Part shown: positions 43,923 through 51,949 of the stretch, piece after piece
Numbering within the stretch: position 1 is the first letter of the stretch
How the letters are laid out: the number at the start of each line of letters is the position of its first letter
NCBI RefSeq assembly: GCF_014208105.1
Contig: NZ_JACHMQ010000001.1
Coordinates: 3,534,001 to 3,598,000, forward strand
Source of the DNA: Actinomadura coerulea
Lineage (GTDB): Bacteria; Actinomycetota; Actinomycetes; Streptosporangiales; Streptosporangiaceae
Length of the DNA: 64,000 bases
Direction: 5' to 3'
Position numbers and translations under genes: made by a program
Notes under the pieces: model-generated
The model's database searches: none
Told to the model about the DNA's origin: nothing
Seen by the model: the letters and a program-made list of their open reading frames with translations, nothing else

Positions 43923-45152
43923 TCACCTCCAGAGGTCGTCGAGCGCGGACAGGCTGTTCCATCCCAGGTAGAGCGACAGCAGCCAGGCCGCCACGCCGAG
44001 GACGAGGAGCCAGACCGGGTACCGGTGGCCGCCGAGAAGGTCGCGGCGGCGGGCGGCCGCCCACAGCAGCACGGCGAGGCCGAACGGCAGGATCAGCCCG
44101 TTCAGCGCGCCCGCGAGGACGAGCAGCTTCGCCGGGGCGGTGCCGATCGCGAGGTAGATGGCGGCGGAGACGAGGATGAACGCGACGACCAGCCGGTTGC
44201 GGTGCCGCTCGACGAAGGAGGAGAACGAGACGAGGAACGACACCGAGGTGTAGCTCGCGCCGATGACCGAGGTGATCGCGGCCGACCACATGATCAGGCC
44301 GAAGACGCGCAGCCCGGCCTCGCCCGCCGCGTGCTCGAAGGCCGAGGCGGGGGCGTTCTCCTTGGCGAGGGTCACCCCGCCGGCGACGACGCCGAGGACG
44401 GCGAGGAACAGCAGCACCCGCATCAGGCCGGTGACGAGGATCCCGGTGACGGCGCTGCGGTTGATCTCCTTGACGTTGTCCGGGCCGGTCACCCCCGACT
44501 CGATCATGCGGTGCGCGCCGGCGTAGGTGATGTAGCCGCCGACCGTCCCGCCGATGAGCGTGGTGATGACGAGGAAGTCGACGGTCTCCGGCGCGACGCT
44601 CTGCCGGAGCGCGTCCCCGAGGGGCGGGTCGGACACGAAGGCGACGTAGAGGGTCAGCAGGATCATCGCGCCGCCGAGCACGACGACGATCCGGTCCATG
44701 GCGACGCCGGCCCGCCGGACCAGGAAGATCGCGACAGCGGCCAGCGCGGACAGCGCGCCGCCGATCTTGACGTCGAGGCCGAGCAGCGCGTTCAGCCCGA
44801 GCGCGGTGCCGGCGACGTTGCCGATGTTGAACACCAGGCCGCCGAACACGTCGAGGGCGGCGAGGCCGTACCCGGCGCCGGGCAGGACGCGGTTGCCGAG
44901 TTCCTGGGCGCGCATCCCCGAGACGCCGACGACGCGCCACACGTTGAGCTGGATCGCGACGTCCACCAGCACCGACACCAGGATCGCGAACGCGAACGCG
45001 GCGCCGAGTTCGGCGGTGAACACGGTGGTCTGGGTGATGAAGCCGGGTCCGATGGCGCTGGTGGCCATCAGGAACATGGCGCCGGTGAGCGCGGCGCGGC
45101 GCGAGCGGGCGGCCGGTTCCGTGGTCGTGCCGAGGGTCGCTGGGTCCGTCAT
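43923..45152 (-). CDS. NRAMP-superfamily transporter lacking the metal-binding motifs (YcsG type)
   Basis: A 409-residue protein with about eleven membrane helices. Helix 1 is AIGPGFITQTTVFTAELGAA: the GPGF turn of NRAMP proteins is present but the metal-binding DPGN is replaced (TAEL at the aligned place). Helix 6 (GGYITYAGAHRMIESG) lacks the MPH motif. The same changes occur in the YcsG branch. It probably carries something other than a divalent metal, perhaps an organic substrate of the PxpBC/DUF1445 enzymes. It is the first gene of the minus-strand operon. Confidence 0.85.
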   Translation of the reverse strand: MTDPATLGTTTEPAARSRRAALTGAMFLMATSAIGPGFITQTTVFTAELGAAFAFAILVSVLVDVAIQLNVWRVVGVSGMRAQELGNRVLPGAGYGLAALDVFGGLVFNIGNVAGTALGLNALLGLDVKIGGALSALAAVAIFLVRRAGVAMDRIVVVLGGAMILLTLYVAFVSDPPLGDALRQSVAPETVDFLVITTLIGGTVGGYITYAGAHRMIESGVTGPDNVKEINRSAVTGILVTGLMRVLLFLAVLGVVAGGVTLAKENAPASAFEHAAGEAGLRVFGLIMWSAAITSVIGASYTSVSFLVSFSSFVERHRNRLVVAFILVSAAIYLAIGTAPAKLLVLAGALNGLILPFGLAVLLWAAARRRDLLGGHRYPVWLLVLGVAAWLLSLYLGWNSLSALDDLWR

Positions 45153-45194
45153 GGCGGGGCCCTTCCAGGGGGTTCGACTTTCCGCAAGGGTAGA

Positions 45195-45209
45195 GATTGT
45201 TCAACAATC
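45195..45209. promoter_or_regulatory. GntR-type operator (GATTGTTCAACAATC)
   Basis: A perfect 15-bp palindrome with TTGTT/AACAA half-sites in the divergent gap between the NRAMP-type transporter operon and the GntR gene at 45309. FCD-domain GntR regulators bind sites of this TTGT-n-ACAA form. Confidence 0.75.
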
Positions 45210-45308
45210 CATCAAGAGACCTGTTGATGCATTCTCCGGTCCCCGGGGATAGGCTTACCGCCCCAGAACGTTCGCGCGCCCCCCGCGCCTACCCCCGGAA
45301 GGTGGCCG

Positions 45309-46037
45309 ATGCCCGTGCCGGCGCACGGCTCGTGGCTGGCCGACATCGCGGCCGCCCGGCACGGCCTGGACAGGTCCAGCACCGCCGGGCGGATCGCCGA
45401 CCTGCTCCGCGAGCAGATCACCGAGGGGCGGCTCGCCCCGGGCGAGCGCGTCCGCGAGGAGGAGCTCGCCGAGGCCCTGAAGGTCTCGCGCAACACCGTG
45501 CGCGAGGCGTTCCGGCTGCTCGCCAAGGAGCGGCTGCTCGTCCACGAGTTCAACCGGGGCGTGTTCGTCGGCCGGGTCACCGCCGACGGCCTCGCCGACC
45601 TCTACCGGGTGCGGCGGATCCTGGAGTGCGAGGGCGTGCGGTGCGCGCCGGAGGCCCCGCCCGGGGCGTTCGACCGGGTGGAGGCGGCGGTCCTGGACGG
45701 CGAGCGCGCCGCCGCCGCCGGGAGCTGGCCGGACGTCGGCACCGCCGACATCCGCTTCCACAAGGCCATCGCCGCGCTCGTGGGCAGCGACCGGGTCGAC
45801 GAGATGATCCGGCACCTGCTGGCCGAGATGCGCCTGGTCTTCCACGAGATGGGCTCGCCGCGCGAGTTCCACGAGCCCTACCTGGCCCGCAACCGGCGGA
45901 TCCACGACCTGATGGCGCGGGGCGACTTCGCGGAGGCCGAGCGGGAGCTGCGCTCCTACCTCGACGACGCGGAGGCCCAGCTCACCGCGGCCTACCGCGA
46001 GAAGGCCGCGAAGAAGCCCCGCCGGAGGCGGGACTAG
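45309..46037 (+). CDS. GntR/FadR-family regulator (FCD domain), divergent to the kip-like operon
   Basis: A 242-residue regulator. Residues 25-85 form the winged helix (ERVREEELAEALKVSRNTVR, then EAFRLLAKERLLVHE). The C-terminal FCD domain carries the metal-binding His/Asp positions (DIRFHKAIAAL, HEPYLARNRRIH). It likely controls the transporter-pxpBC-DUF1445 operon through the palindrome at 45195. In B. subtilis that role is taken by the unrelated IclR-type KipR. Confidence 0.9.
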   Translation: MPVPAHGSWLADIAAARHGLDRSSTAGRIADLLREQITEGRLAPGERVREEELAEALKVSRNTVREAFRLLAKERLLVHEFNRGVFVGRVTADGLADLYRVRRILECEGVRCAPEAPPGAFDRVEAAVLDGERAAAAGSWPDVGTADIRFHKAIAALVGSDRVDEMIRHLLAEMRLVFHEMGSPREFHEPYLARNRRIHDLMARGDFAEAERELRSYLDDAEAQLTAAYREKAAKKPRRRRD

Positions 46038-46660
46038 GGCGCGTAGTTCATGACGTGGTCGTGCAGGAGCTGCGGCGCGGCCGGGTCGGCGCGGCGGAAC
46101 GCCTCGATGAGCTCGGCGTGCTCGGCCGACTTGGAGTAGATCTCCGTCTGGTGCAGGCGCAGGGACAGGGTCGTCCACAGCTCGATGCCGAGCCCCTCCC
46201 ACACCGAGACGAGCAGCCGGTTGCCGGCCGACTCGACGATCTCGCGGTGGAAGGCGATGCTGAGGTGCATCTGCTCGTGCAGGTCGCCCTCCCGGGCGGC
46301 CTCGCCGAGGCGGCGGTTGTGCTCCTCCAGCGCGTCCAGGCAGTCGGAGAGCCGGGGCAGCGCCAGCTCCACGGCCGTCCGCTCCAGGCCCGCGCGGACG
46401 GGGAAGATCTCGGCCAGGTCCCGCTCGGTGAAGTCGCGGACCCGGGCGCCCCGGTTCGGCAGCGTCTCGATCAGCCGCTGCGCCTCCAGCTGGCGCAGCG
46501 CCTCCCGGACCGGCCCCTGGCTCACGCCCAGCTCGGCGGCGATCCGGCGCTCGACGACGCGCTCCCCCGGCTCCCATCGCCCCGAGCTGATGCCCTCCAC
46601 GATGAACTCGCGGATCTGGTCGGCGAGCCCGGTGCGGAGCAGCTGGTCGGAGGTCTTCAC
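46034..46660 (-). CDS. GntR-family regulator (FCD domain), divergent to pdhABC
   Basis: A 208-residue regulator starting at a GTG with KTSDQLLRTGLADQIREFIV. The winged helix is RIAAELGVSQGPVREALRQL, and FCD residues appear in IAFHREIVESAG and HAELIEAFRR. It converges on the other GntR gene with a 4-base overlap of stops. Its start faces the pyruvate dehydrogenase operon, and a palindrome at 46729 overlaps that promoter region, so it probably controls pdhABC. Confidence 0.9.
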   Translation of the reverse strand: MKTSDQLLRTGLADQIREFIVEGISSGRWEPGERVVERRIAAELGVSQGPVREALRQLEAQRLIETLPNRGARVRDFTERDLAEIFPVRAGLERTAVELALPRLSDCLDALEEHNRRLGEAAREGDLHEQMHLSIAFHREIVESAGNRLLVSVWEGLGIELWTTLSLRLHQTEIYSKSAEHAELIEAFRRADPAAPQLLHDHVMNYAP

Positions 46661-46697
46661 GAAACTGGATCGTAGCGCCACGGCCGGTAAGTGCCTC

Positions 46698-46742
46698 TTG
46701 ACGGGTGGGCGGTTCGTACGAGATACAATATGATCGATCATA
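46698..46742 (+). promoter_or_regulatory. pdhA promoter region with GntR-type palindrome
   Basis: TTGACG (46698-46703) is followed by GATACAAT (TACAAT at 46724-46729, longer spacing than ideal). The perfect palindrome TATGATCGATCATA (46729-46742) overlaps the -10/+1 area, consistent with repression by the divergent GntR protein. Confidence 0.6.
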
Positions 46743-46809
46743 GATCAATGATGATCGGGAGTGTCGTGGCGATCCTACGGCGCTGCCCCGGACAGAGGAA
46801 GGGTCGCCG

Positions 46810-47973
46810 ATGGCTGACACCGTCCAGGCCGCACCGGCGCGGAGCCGGAGGGCGCGCGGCGCCCAGGCTCCCGAGCCGAAGACCGACGCGGCGGCGCCGG
46901 ACGCGGCGCCCCCGGCGGCCGACGCCGGCACGCTCGTCGGCTACTACCGGCAGATGCTCCTGATCAGGCGGTTCGAGGAGCGGGCCGCCCGCGCCTACAC
47001 CGAGGCCAAGATCGGCGGCTACTGCCACCTGAACCTCGGCGAGGAGGCCACGGTCGTCGGGCTGATGGCCGCGCTGCGCCCCACCGACTACCTGTTCACC
47101 AACTACCGCGAGCACGGCTACGCCCTGGCAAAGGGCTTCAACGCGGTTGCCGGGGGGAGTGGGGGGTCGTCCCCCCACCAGCCCAGCAGGGCGGAGCGCG
47201 TCATGGCCGAGCTGTACGGGCGGTCCACCGGCGTGTCCAAGGGCTGGGGCGGGTCGATGCACCTGTTCGACGCCGAGGCGCGGCTGCTCGGCGGGTACGG
47301 CATCGTCGGCGGGCAGGTGCCCCTCGCGGCCGGCGCGGCGCTCGCCGTCTCCTACAAGGGCGGCGACGAGGTCGTCATGTGCCAGATGGGCGACGGGACG
47401 ACCGCGATCGGAGCGTTCCACGAGTCGCTCAACATCGCCGCGCTCTGGAACCTCCCCGTCGTCTTCGTCGTGATCAACAACGGTCTCGGCATGGGCACCA
47501 CCGTGGAGAGCTCCGCGGCCGAGCCGGAGCTGTACCGGCGCGGCGCCGCGTACCGGACGGAGAGCCTGCGGGTGGACGGCACCGACGTGCTCGCGGTGCG
47601 CGACGCCGCGCGCACCGCCGTCGAGCGCGCCCGCGCCGAGAGCAAGCCCTACCTGCTGGAGACCGTCAGCCCCCGGCTGAAGGGCCACTCGGTCGTCGAC
47701 CCGGCCCGCTACCGGTCCAAGGAGGAGAAGGAGGCCCTGAAGGCCGCCGACCCCCTGGCCCGCATGGCGCTGGAGCTGGAGGAGGCCGGGATCCTGTCCG
47801 CCGACGACCGCGACCGGCTCGACGCCGAGGTGACGGCGGAGGTCGACGCCGCCGCCGCGTTCGCCGACGAGAGCCCCGCGCCCGAGGTGTCCACGCTGTT
47901 CGACTACACCTACGCCACCCCGGTCCCGGGCGAGCTGCGCCGGCTCCCCGCCGACCCCGTATTCGGTTCCTGA
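46810..47973 (+). CDS. pdhA: Pyruvate dehydrogenase E1 alpha subunit
   Basis: A 387-residue protein of the branched-chain/pyruvate dehydrogenase E1 alpha family. The thiamine-diphosphate motif is GDGTTAIGAFHESLNIAALW to VINNG. After LAKG, where homologues continue directly to RAVMAELYG, there is an extra Gly/Ser/Pro segment of about 16 residues (FNAVAGGSGGSSPHQPSRAE) encoded by a GC-rich hairpin. An Ala/Pro-rich leader precedes the fold. GGAAGGG lies 7 bases before the ATG. Confidence 0.92.
   Translation: MADTVQAAPARSRRARGAQAPEPKTDAAAPDAAPPAADAGTLVGYYRQMLLIRRFEERAARAYTEAKIGGYCHLNLGEEATVVGLMAALRPTDYLFTNYREHGYALAKGFNAVAGGSGGSSPHQPSRAERVMAELYGRSTGVSKGWGGSMHLFDAEARLLGGYGIVGGQVPLAAGAALAVSYKGGDEVVMCQMGDGTTAIGAFHESLNIAALWNLPVVFVVINNGLGMGTTVESSAAEPELYRRGAAYRTESLRVDGTDVLAVRDAARTAVERARAESKPYLLETVSPRLKGHSVVDPARYRSKEEKEALKAADPLARMALELEEAGILSADDRDRLDAEVTAEVDAAAAFADESPAPEVSTLFDYTYATPVPGELRRLPADPVFGS
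47159..47178. repeat. Hairpin insertion inside pdhA
   Basis: Arms GTGGGGGG (47159-47166) and CCCCCCAC (47171-47178) flank a TCGT loop. The surrounding sequence (about 47147-47205) encodes the extra loop in PdhA and looks like an inserted palindromic repeat that kept the reading frame. Confidence 0.75.
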
Positions 47974-47982
47974 GAGGCACCC

Positions 47983-49032
47983 ATGGCAACCGTGACCTAC
48001 CGCCAGGCCCTCCGGGACACGCTCCGCGCCGAGATGCTCCGCGACGAGAACGTCTTCCTGCTGGGCGAGGAGATCGGGCTCTTCGAGGGCTCCTACAAGA
48101 TCACCGAAGGGCTGCTGAAGGAGTTCGGGCCGCGCCGCGTGCGCGACACCCCGATCGCCGAGGAGGGCTTCGTCGGCGCCGCGATCGGCGCCGCGATGCT
48201 CGGCCTGCGCCCCGTCGTGGAGATCATGACGATCAACTTCTCGCTGCTGGCCCTGGACCAGATCGTCAACCACGCCGCGAAGATCTACGGCATGTTCGGC
48301 GGGCAGGCCAGCGTGCCGATGGTGATCCGCACGCCGGGCGGCGGCGGGCAGCAGCTCGGCGCCACCCACTCGCAGAACGTCGAGCTGTTCTACTCGTTCA
48401 TCCCCGGCCTGAAGGTCCTCGCGCCGAGCACGCCCGCCGAGGCGTCGGCGATGCTGAAGGCCGCGATCCGCGACGACGACCCGGTGCTGTTCCTGGAGAA
48501 CCTCGCCCTCTACAACACCAGGGGCGAGCTGCCCGCCGCGGTCGAGGACGTCGAGCCCGCCGAGATCGGCCGCGCCGCGGTGACCCGCCCGGGCACCGAC
48601 ATCACGATCATCGGCTACTCCCGGATGGCCCGCGTGGCCTCCGAGGTCGCCGAGACCCTCGCCGCCGAGGGCGTCTCCGCCGAGGTCGTGGACCTGCGCA
48701 GCCTGCGCCCGCTCGACCGGCAGACGGTCGTCGACTCCGTCCGCAGGACCGGCTGCGCCGTCGTGGCCGAGGACGACTGGCTGACCTACGGCATCGGCGC
48801 CGAGATCGCCGCGACGATCCAGGAGGGCGCGTTCGACTGGCTGGACGCCCCCGTCCGGCGCGTGGCGATGGCCGAGGTGCCGCTCCCCTACGCCAAGTCC
48901 CTGGAGACGGCGGCGCTGCCGTCCGCCGAGTCCCTGCTGACCGCCGTGCGCGCCACGCTCCGCGCGACCGGCCGCATCACGCCGGGGACGGACGCCACGT
49001 CCCCGCGACCCGCTCTGGAGCCCGTGCGATGA
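47983..49032 (+). CDS. pdhB: Pyruvate dehydrogenase E1 beta subunit
   Basis: A 349-residue transketolase-like protein. LLGEEIGLFEGSYKITEGLL and DTPIAEEGFVGAAIGAAMLG are the N-terminal E1 beta motifs; the C-terminal domain starts near GTDITIIGYSRMARVASEVA. It forms the alpha2beta2 E1 with PdhA. It starts 9 bases after the pdhA stop and overlaps the E2 gene by 4 bases. Confidence 0.93.
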   Translation: MATVTYRQALRDTLRAEMLRDENVFLLGEEIGLFEGSYKITEGLLKEFGPRRVRDTPIAEEGFVGAAIGAAMLGLRPVVEIMTINFSLLALDQIVNHAAKIYGMFGGQASVPMVIRTPGGGGQQLGATHSQNVELFYSFIPGLKVLAPSTPAEASAMLKAAIRDDDPVLFLENLALYNTRGELPAAVEDVEPAEIGRAAVTRPGTDITIIGYSRMARVASEVAETLAAEGVSAEVVDLRSLRPLDRQTVVDSVRRTGCAVVAEDDWLTYGIGAEIAATIQEGAFDWLDAPVRRVAMAEVPLPYAKSLETAALPSAESLLTAVRATLRATGRITPGTDATSPRPALEPVR

Positions 49033-50318
49033 CCGAGATCCTCATGCCCCGCCTCTCCGACACGATGGAGGAGGGCGTCATCAGCTCCTGGCAGAAGCAG
49101 CCGGGAGACGAGGTCGCGGTCGGCGACGTCATCGTCGACATCGAGACCGACAAGGCGGTCATGGAGTACGAGGCCTACGAGGCCGGCGTGCTGGAGAAGA
49201 TCCTCGTCGCCGAGGGCGAGACCGCCGCGATCGGCGCACCGATCGCGGTGATCGTCCCCGCCGGCGGGGCCCGTCCCGAGCCCGCGCCCGCCGCCGAGGC
49301 GCGGCCCACGGCCGAGCCGGAGCGGGCGCCCGCCGCCGAGGCGGCGCCCGAGCCCGAGGCGGTGCCGGTCGGCGCGGCCGCCCCGCCGCGGGCCAATGGA
49401 CGCCCGGCCGCGTCCCGCCCGCCGTCGTCGCCGCTGGCGCGCCGGCTGGCCCGCGACCACGGCATCGACCTGGCCACGCTCAGCGGTTCCGGTCCGGGCG
49501 GACGCATCGTCCGCGCCGACATCGAGGCCGCCGTGCGCTCCGCCGGTCCGGCGGCGCCCGCTCCGGCCGCCGCCGCCCAGGCCACCGCCGCCCCCGCGCC
49601 GTCGGCGCCCGCCGTCCAGGCACGGGCCGACGACCCGGACGTGGAGGCCGTCCCGCTGAACCGCTTCCGGAAGGTCGCCGCCAGGCGGCTGACCGAGAGC
49701 AAGCGCGAGGCGCCGCACTTCTACCTGAACCGCGAGGTGGACGCCGAGGCCCTGCTGGCGTTCCGCGCGACGCTCAACGAGGCGCTCGCCCCGGCGAAGG
49801 TCAGCGTGAACGACCTGGTCGTGAAGGCGGTGGCGACGGCGCTGCGCGAGCACCCGGCGGTCAACGTCTCCTACACCGAGGAGAACCTGCTCTTCCACAA
49901 GCGGGTGCACGTCGGCGTCGCGGTGGCGGTCGAGGACGGCCTCGTCGTGCCGGTCGTCCGCGACGCCGACCGCATGAGCGTCTCGCAGATCGGCCGGGAG
50001 ACCCGCGAGCTCGCCGCCAAGGCCCGCGACGGCAGGCTGTCCGCCCGGGAGATGAGCGGCGGCACGTTCAGCGTCAGCAACCTCGGCATGTTCGGCGTGG
50101 ACTCGTTCTCCGCGGTGATCAACCCGCCGGAGGCCGCGATCCTCGCCGTGGGCGCCGTCCGCGACGAACCCGTCGTCCGCGACGGCCAGGTCGTCCCCGG
50201 CAAGCGCATGACGGTCACCCTGTCGGTCGACCACCGCGCCACCGACGGCGCGACGGCCGCGAAGTTCCTGGCCCGCCTCGCCGAGCTGCTCCAGAACCCG
50301 CTGCTCATCGTCGCGTAG
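49029..50318 (+). CDS. pdhC: Dihydrolipoyl acetyltransferase E2 (one lipoyl domain)
   Basis: A 429-residue protein with domains in order: lipoyl (lipoate Lys in DIETDKAVMEYEAYE, residue about 43), Ala/Pro/Glu linker, peripheral-subunit-binding domain (SPLARRLARDHGIDLATLSG, then GSGPGGRI), second linker, and catalytic core ending in SVDHRATDGATAAKFLARLA with the active-site His and Asp. The final gene of an operon that lacks an E3 (lpd) gene, which must be supplied from elsewhere. Confidence 0.92.
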   Translation: MTEILMPRLSDTMEEGVISSWQKQPGDEVAVGDVIVDIETDKAVMEYEAYEAGVLEKILVAEGETAAIGAPIAVIVPAGGARPEPAPAAEARPTAEPERAPAAEAAPEPEAVPVGAAAPPRANGRPAASRPPSSPLARRLARDHGIDLATLSGSGPGGRIVRADIEAAVRSAGPAAPAPAAAAQATAAPAPSAPAVQARADDPDVEAVPLNRFRKVAARRLTESKREAPHFYLNREVDAEALLAFRATLNEALAPAKVSVNDLVVKAVATALREHPAVNVSYTEENLLFHKRVHVGVAVAVEDGLVVPVVRDADRMSVSQIGRETRELAAKARDGRLSAREMSGGTFSVSNLGMFGVDSFSAVINPPEAAILAVGAVRDEPVVRDGQVVPGKRMTVTLSVDHRATDGATAAKFLARLAELLQNPLLIVA

Positions 50319-50333
50319 CCCCGCACGGAACAC

Positions 50334-50366
50334 GGAAGGGCCCTCGCCGGCGGCGAGGGCCCTTCC
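50334..50366. terminator. Strong bidirectional hairpin terminator
   Basis: A perfect 15-bp stem (GGAAGGGCCCTCGCC and its complement) with a 3-base loop, located between the convergent E2 and SDR genes. A short T-rich run (GCTTTC) follows on the plus strand. Confidence 0.85.
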
Positions 50367-50379
50367 GCTTTCGACGGGC

Positions 50380-51165
50380 TCAGAGCATGACGCGGCCGCC
50401 GGTGACGTCGAGGGTGAGGCCCGTCAGCCAGGCGGACTGGGACGAGGCCAGGAAGAGGGCGGCGGCCGCCACGTCGCCCGGCTCGCCGAGGCGGGCGAGC
50501 GGGTGGGAGGCGGCCACGGCGGCCTGGGTGTCCGGCGGCATGAACCTCTCGGTGCGCTCGGTGCGGATCGTTCCGGGGGCGACGCAGTTGACGCGGACGC
50601 CGTCCCGTCCCGCTTCGGCGGCGGCGTGGCGGGTGAGGGCCTGGACGCCCGCCTTGGCGGCCTCGTAGGCGACGGGGGCGCCCCACGCGTTGCCCAGCTC
50701 CCGGCCGCCGCCGCCCGGCAGGTTCGTCGGGAGCCGCCCCGCCGACGACGACATCGTGACGACCGATCCGGCCTTCCGCTCCTGCATGCCGGGCAGGAAC
50801 GCCTTCAGGGTGAGGAAGGTCGCGGTGAGGTTGCCGTCCAGGACCGACCGCCACTCCCGCTCCGTCATGGCCGCGGTCGGGCCGGGACGCGCGATCCCGC
50901 CGCCCGCGAAGGCGCACAGGACGCCGGCCGGGCCGAGCTCGTCCTCGATCCGCAGGCGCGCGGACTCGACGGCGGCCAGGTCGGTGACGTCGGCCGCGAC
51001 GCCGACCCCGCCGGTCTCCCCGGCCACCCGGTCGAGCGCCGCCTCGTCGCGTCCGATGACGGCGACCCTGGCGCCCTCGGCGGCGAACGCGCGCGCGGTG
51101 GCGGCGCCGATACCGCGCGAGCCGCCGGTGACGACCGCGACCATGCCGTTGAGCTCGGGATACAT
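50380..51165 (-). CDS. Short-chain dehydrogenase/reductase
   Basis: A 261-residue classical SDR. The NAD(P) loop is VAVVTGGSRGIGAATARAFA, catalytic Ser in VTMSSSAG, and YxxxK in VAYEAAKAGVQALTRH; CVAPGTIRTERTERF and GLTLDVTGG follow. An unusual insert (PTNLPGGGGRELGNAWGAP) separates the Ser and Tyr strands. The Arg at position 2 of the second strand (VIGRDEAAL) favours NADPH. A TetR-type operator lies in its promoter. The ATG at 51165 has GAGGAGG upstream. Confidence 0.9.
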   Translation of the reverse strand: MYPELNGMVAVVTGGSRGIGAATARAFAAEGARVAVIGRDEAALDRVAGETGGVGVAADVTDLAAVESARLRIEDELGPAGVLCAFAGGGIARPGPTAAMTEREWRSVLDGNLTATFLTLKAFLPGMQERKAGSVVTMSSSAGRLPTNLPGGGGRELGNAWGAPVAYEAAKAGVQALTRHAAAEAGRDGVRVNCVAPGTIRTERTERFMPPDTQAAVAASHPLARLGEPGDVAAAALFLASSQSAWLTGLTLDVTGGRVML

Positions 51166-51202
51166 CGGTGCCTCCTCGTCGGGGTGCCTCAGATCCTGAT
51201 TC

Positions 51203-51220
51203 TGAGTGAGCACTCACTCA
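51203..51220. promoter_or_regulatory. TetR-type operator in the SDR promoter
   Basis: The palindrome TGAGTGAGCACTCACTCA has perfect 8-base arms. On the minus strand it lies between TTGACA (51222-51227) and AGAATC (18-base spacing), so bound repressor would block the polymerase directly. No tetR gene is in the window. Confidence 0.8.
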
Positions 51221-51260
51221 ATGTCAAGCGAGGGCGGTCCCACGTCGCATGATCCACTTG

Positions 51261-51275
51261 TCGTCTGACTGACGA
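51261..51275. promoter_or_regulatory. Inverted repeat before pnuC (TCGTC-n5-GACGA)
   Basis: Perfect 5-base arms flank TGACT, 18-33 bases upstream of the pnuC start. It may be an operator for an NAD-metabolism regulator such as NrtR or NadQ; the arms are too short to decide. Confidence 0.45.
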
Positions 51276-51293
51276 TATGTGATCATTGCGGGC

Positions 51294-51941
51294 ATGTCGG
51301 TGAACGTCCCGCTCGGCCCGCTGCTCGACCCCGCCTTCCATCTCGGGTCGGTCCCCACCACGTGGGCGGAGCTGCTCGGCTTCGCGACCGGCGCGGTCAA
51401 CGTGTGGCTCGTCGTCCGGCAGAACATCCTCAACTGGCCGATCGGCATCGCGAACGTGATCCTGCTCGGTCTGGTGTTCCTGGACGGCGGCCTCTACGCC
51501 GACGCCGGCCTCCAGGTCGTCTACGTCGCGCTCCAGCTCTACGGCTGGTGGGTGTGGCTGCACGGAGGGGACGGCCGCGACCGGCTCCCCGTGCGGCGCA
51601 CGCGGGGCGCGGAGTGGGCGGCCCTGATCGCCGCGGGCGCCGCGGGCACCGCGCTCCTGACCTGGGCGCTGTCGGCGTGGACGGACTCCACCGTGCCGTT
51701 CTGGGACGCCCTCACCACCGCGCTCTCCCTCATGGCGACCTACGGGCAGTCGCGCAAGCTGCTGGAGTCGTGGTGGCTGTGGATCACCGCCGACCTCGTC
51801 TACATCCCGCTCTACTTCGCCAAGGACCTCAAGCTCACCAGCGCCCTCTACGTCGTGTTCCTGGCGCTGTGCGTGTCGGGCCTGCTGGCCTGGCGCCGCG
51901 ACCTGCGCGCGCGGCCCCTCGCCCCGGCGGTGGCCGCGTGA
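51294..51941 (+). CDS. pnuC: Nicotinamide riboside/mononucleotide transporter PnuC
   Basis: A 215-residue protein with about seven membrane helices. NILNWPIGIANVILLGLVFL and YADAGLQVVYVALQLYGWWV, with WLWITADLVYIPLYFAKDL near the C-terminus, are the PnuC signature helices (WxxWI/WxxxxxxxxxxY pattern). It imports nicotinamide riboside for NAD salvage. A GTG at 51279 is an alternative start. The next gene encodes the kinase/adenylyltransferase that traps the imported vitamin. Confidence 0.92.
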   Translation: MSVNVPLGPLLDPAFHLGSVPTTWAELLGFATGAVNVWLVVRQNILNWPIGIANVILLGLVFLDGGLYADAGLQVVYVALQLYGWWVWLHGGDGRDRLPVRRTRGAEWAALIAAGAAGTALLTWALSAWTDSTVPFWDALTTALSLMATYGQSRKLLESWWLWITADLVYIPLYFAKDLKLTSALYVVFLALCVSGLLAWRRDLRARPLAPAVAA

Positions 51942-51949
51942 GGGACCGC

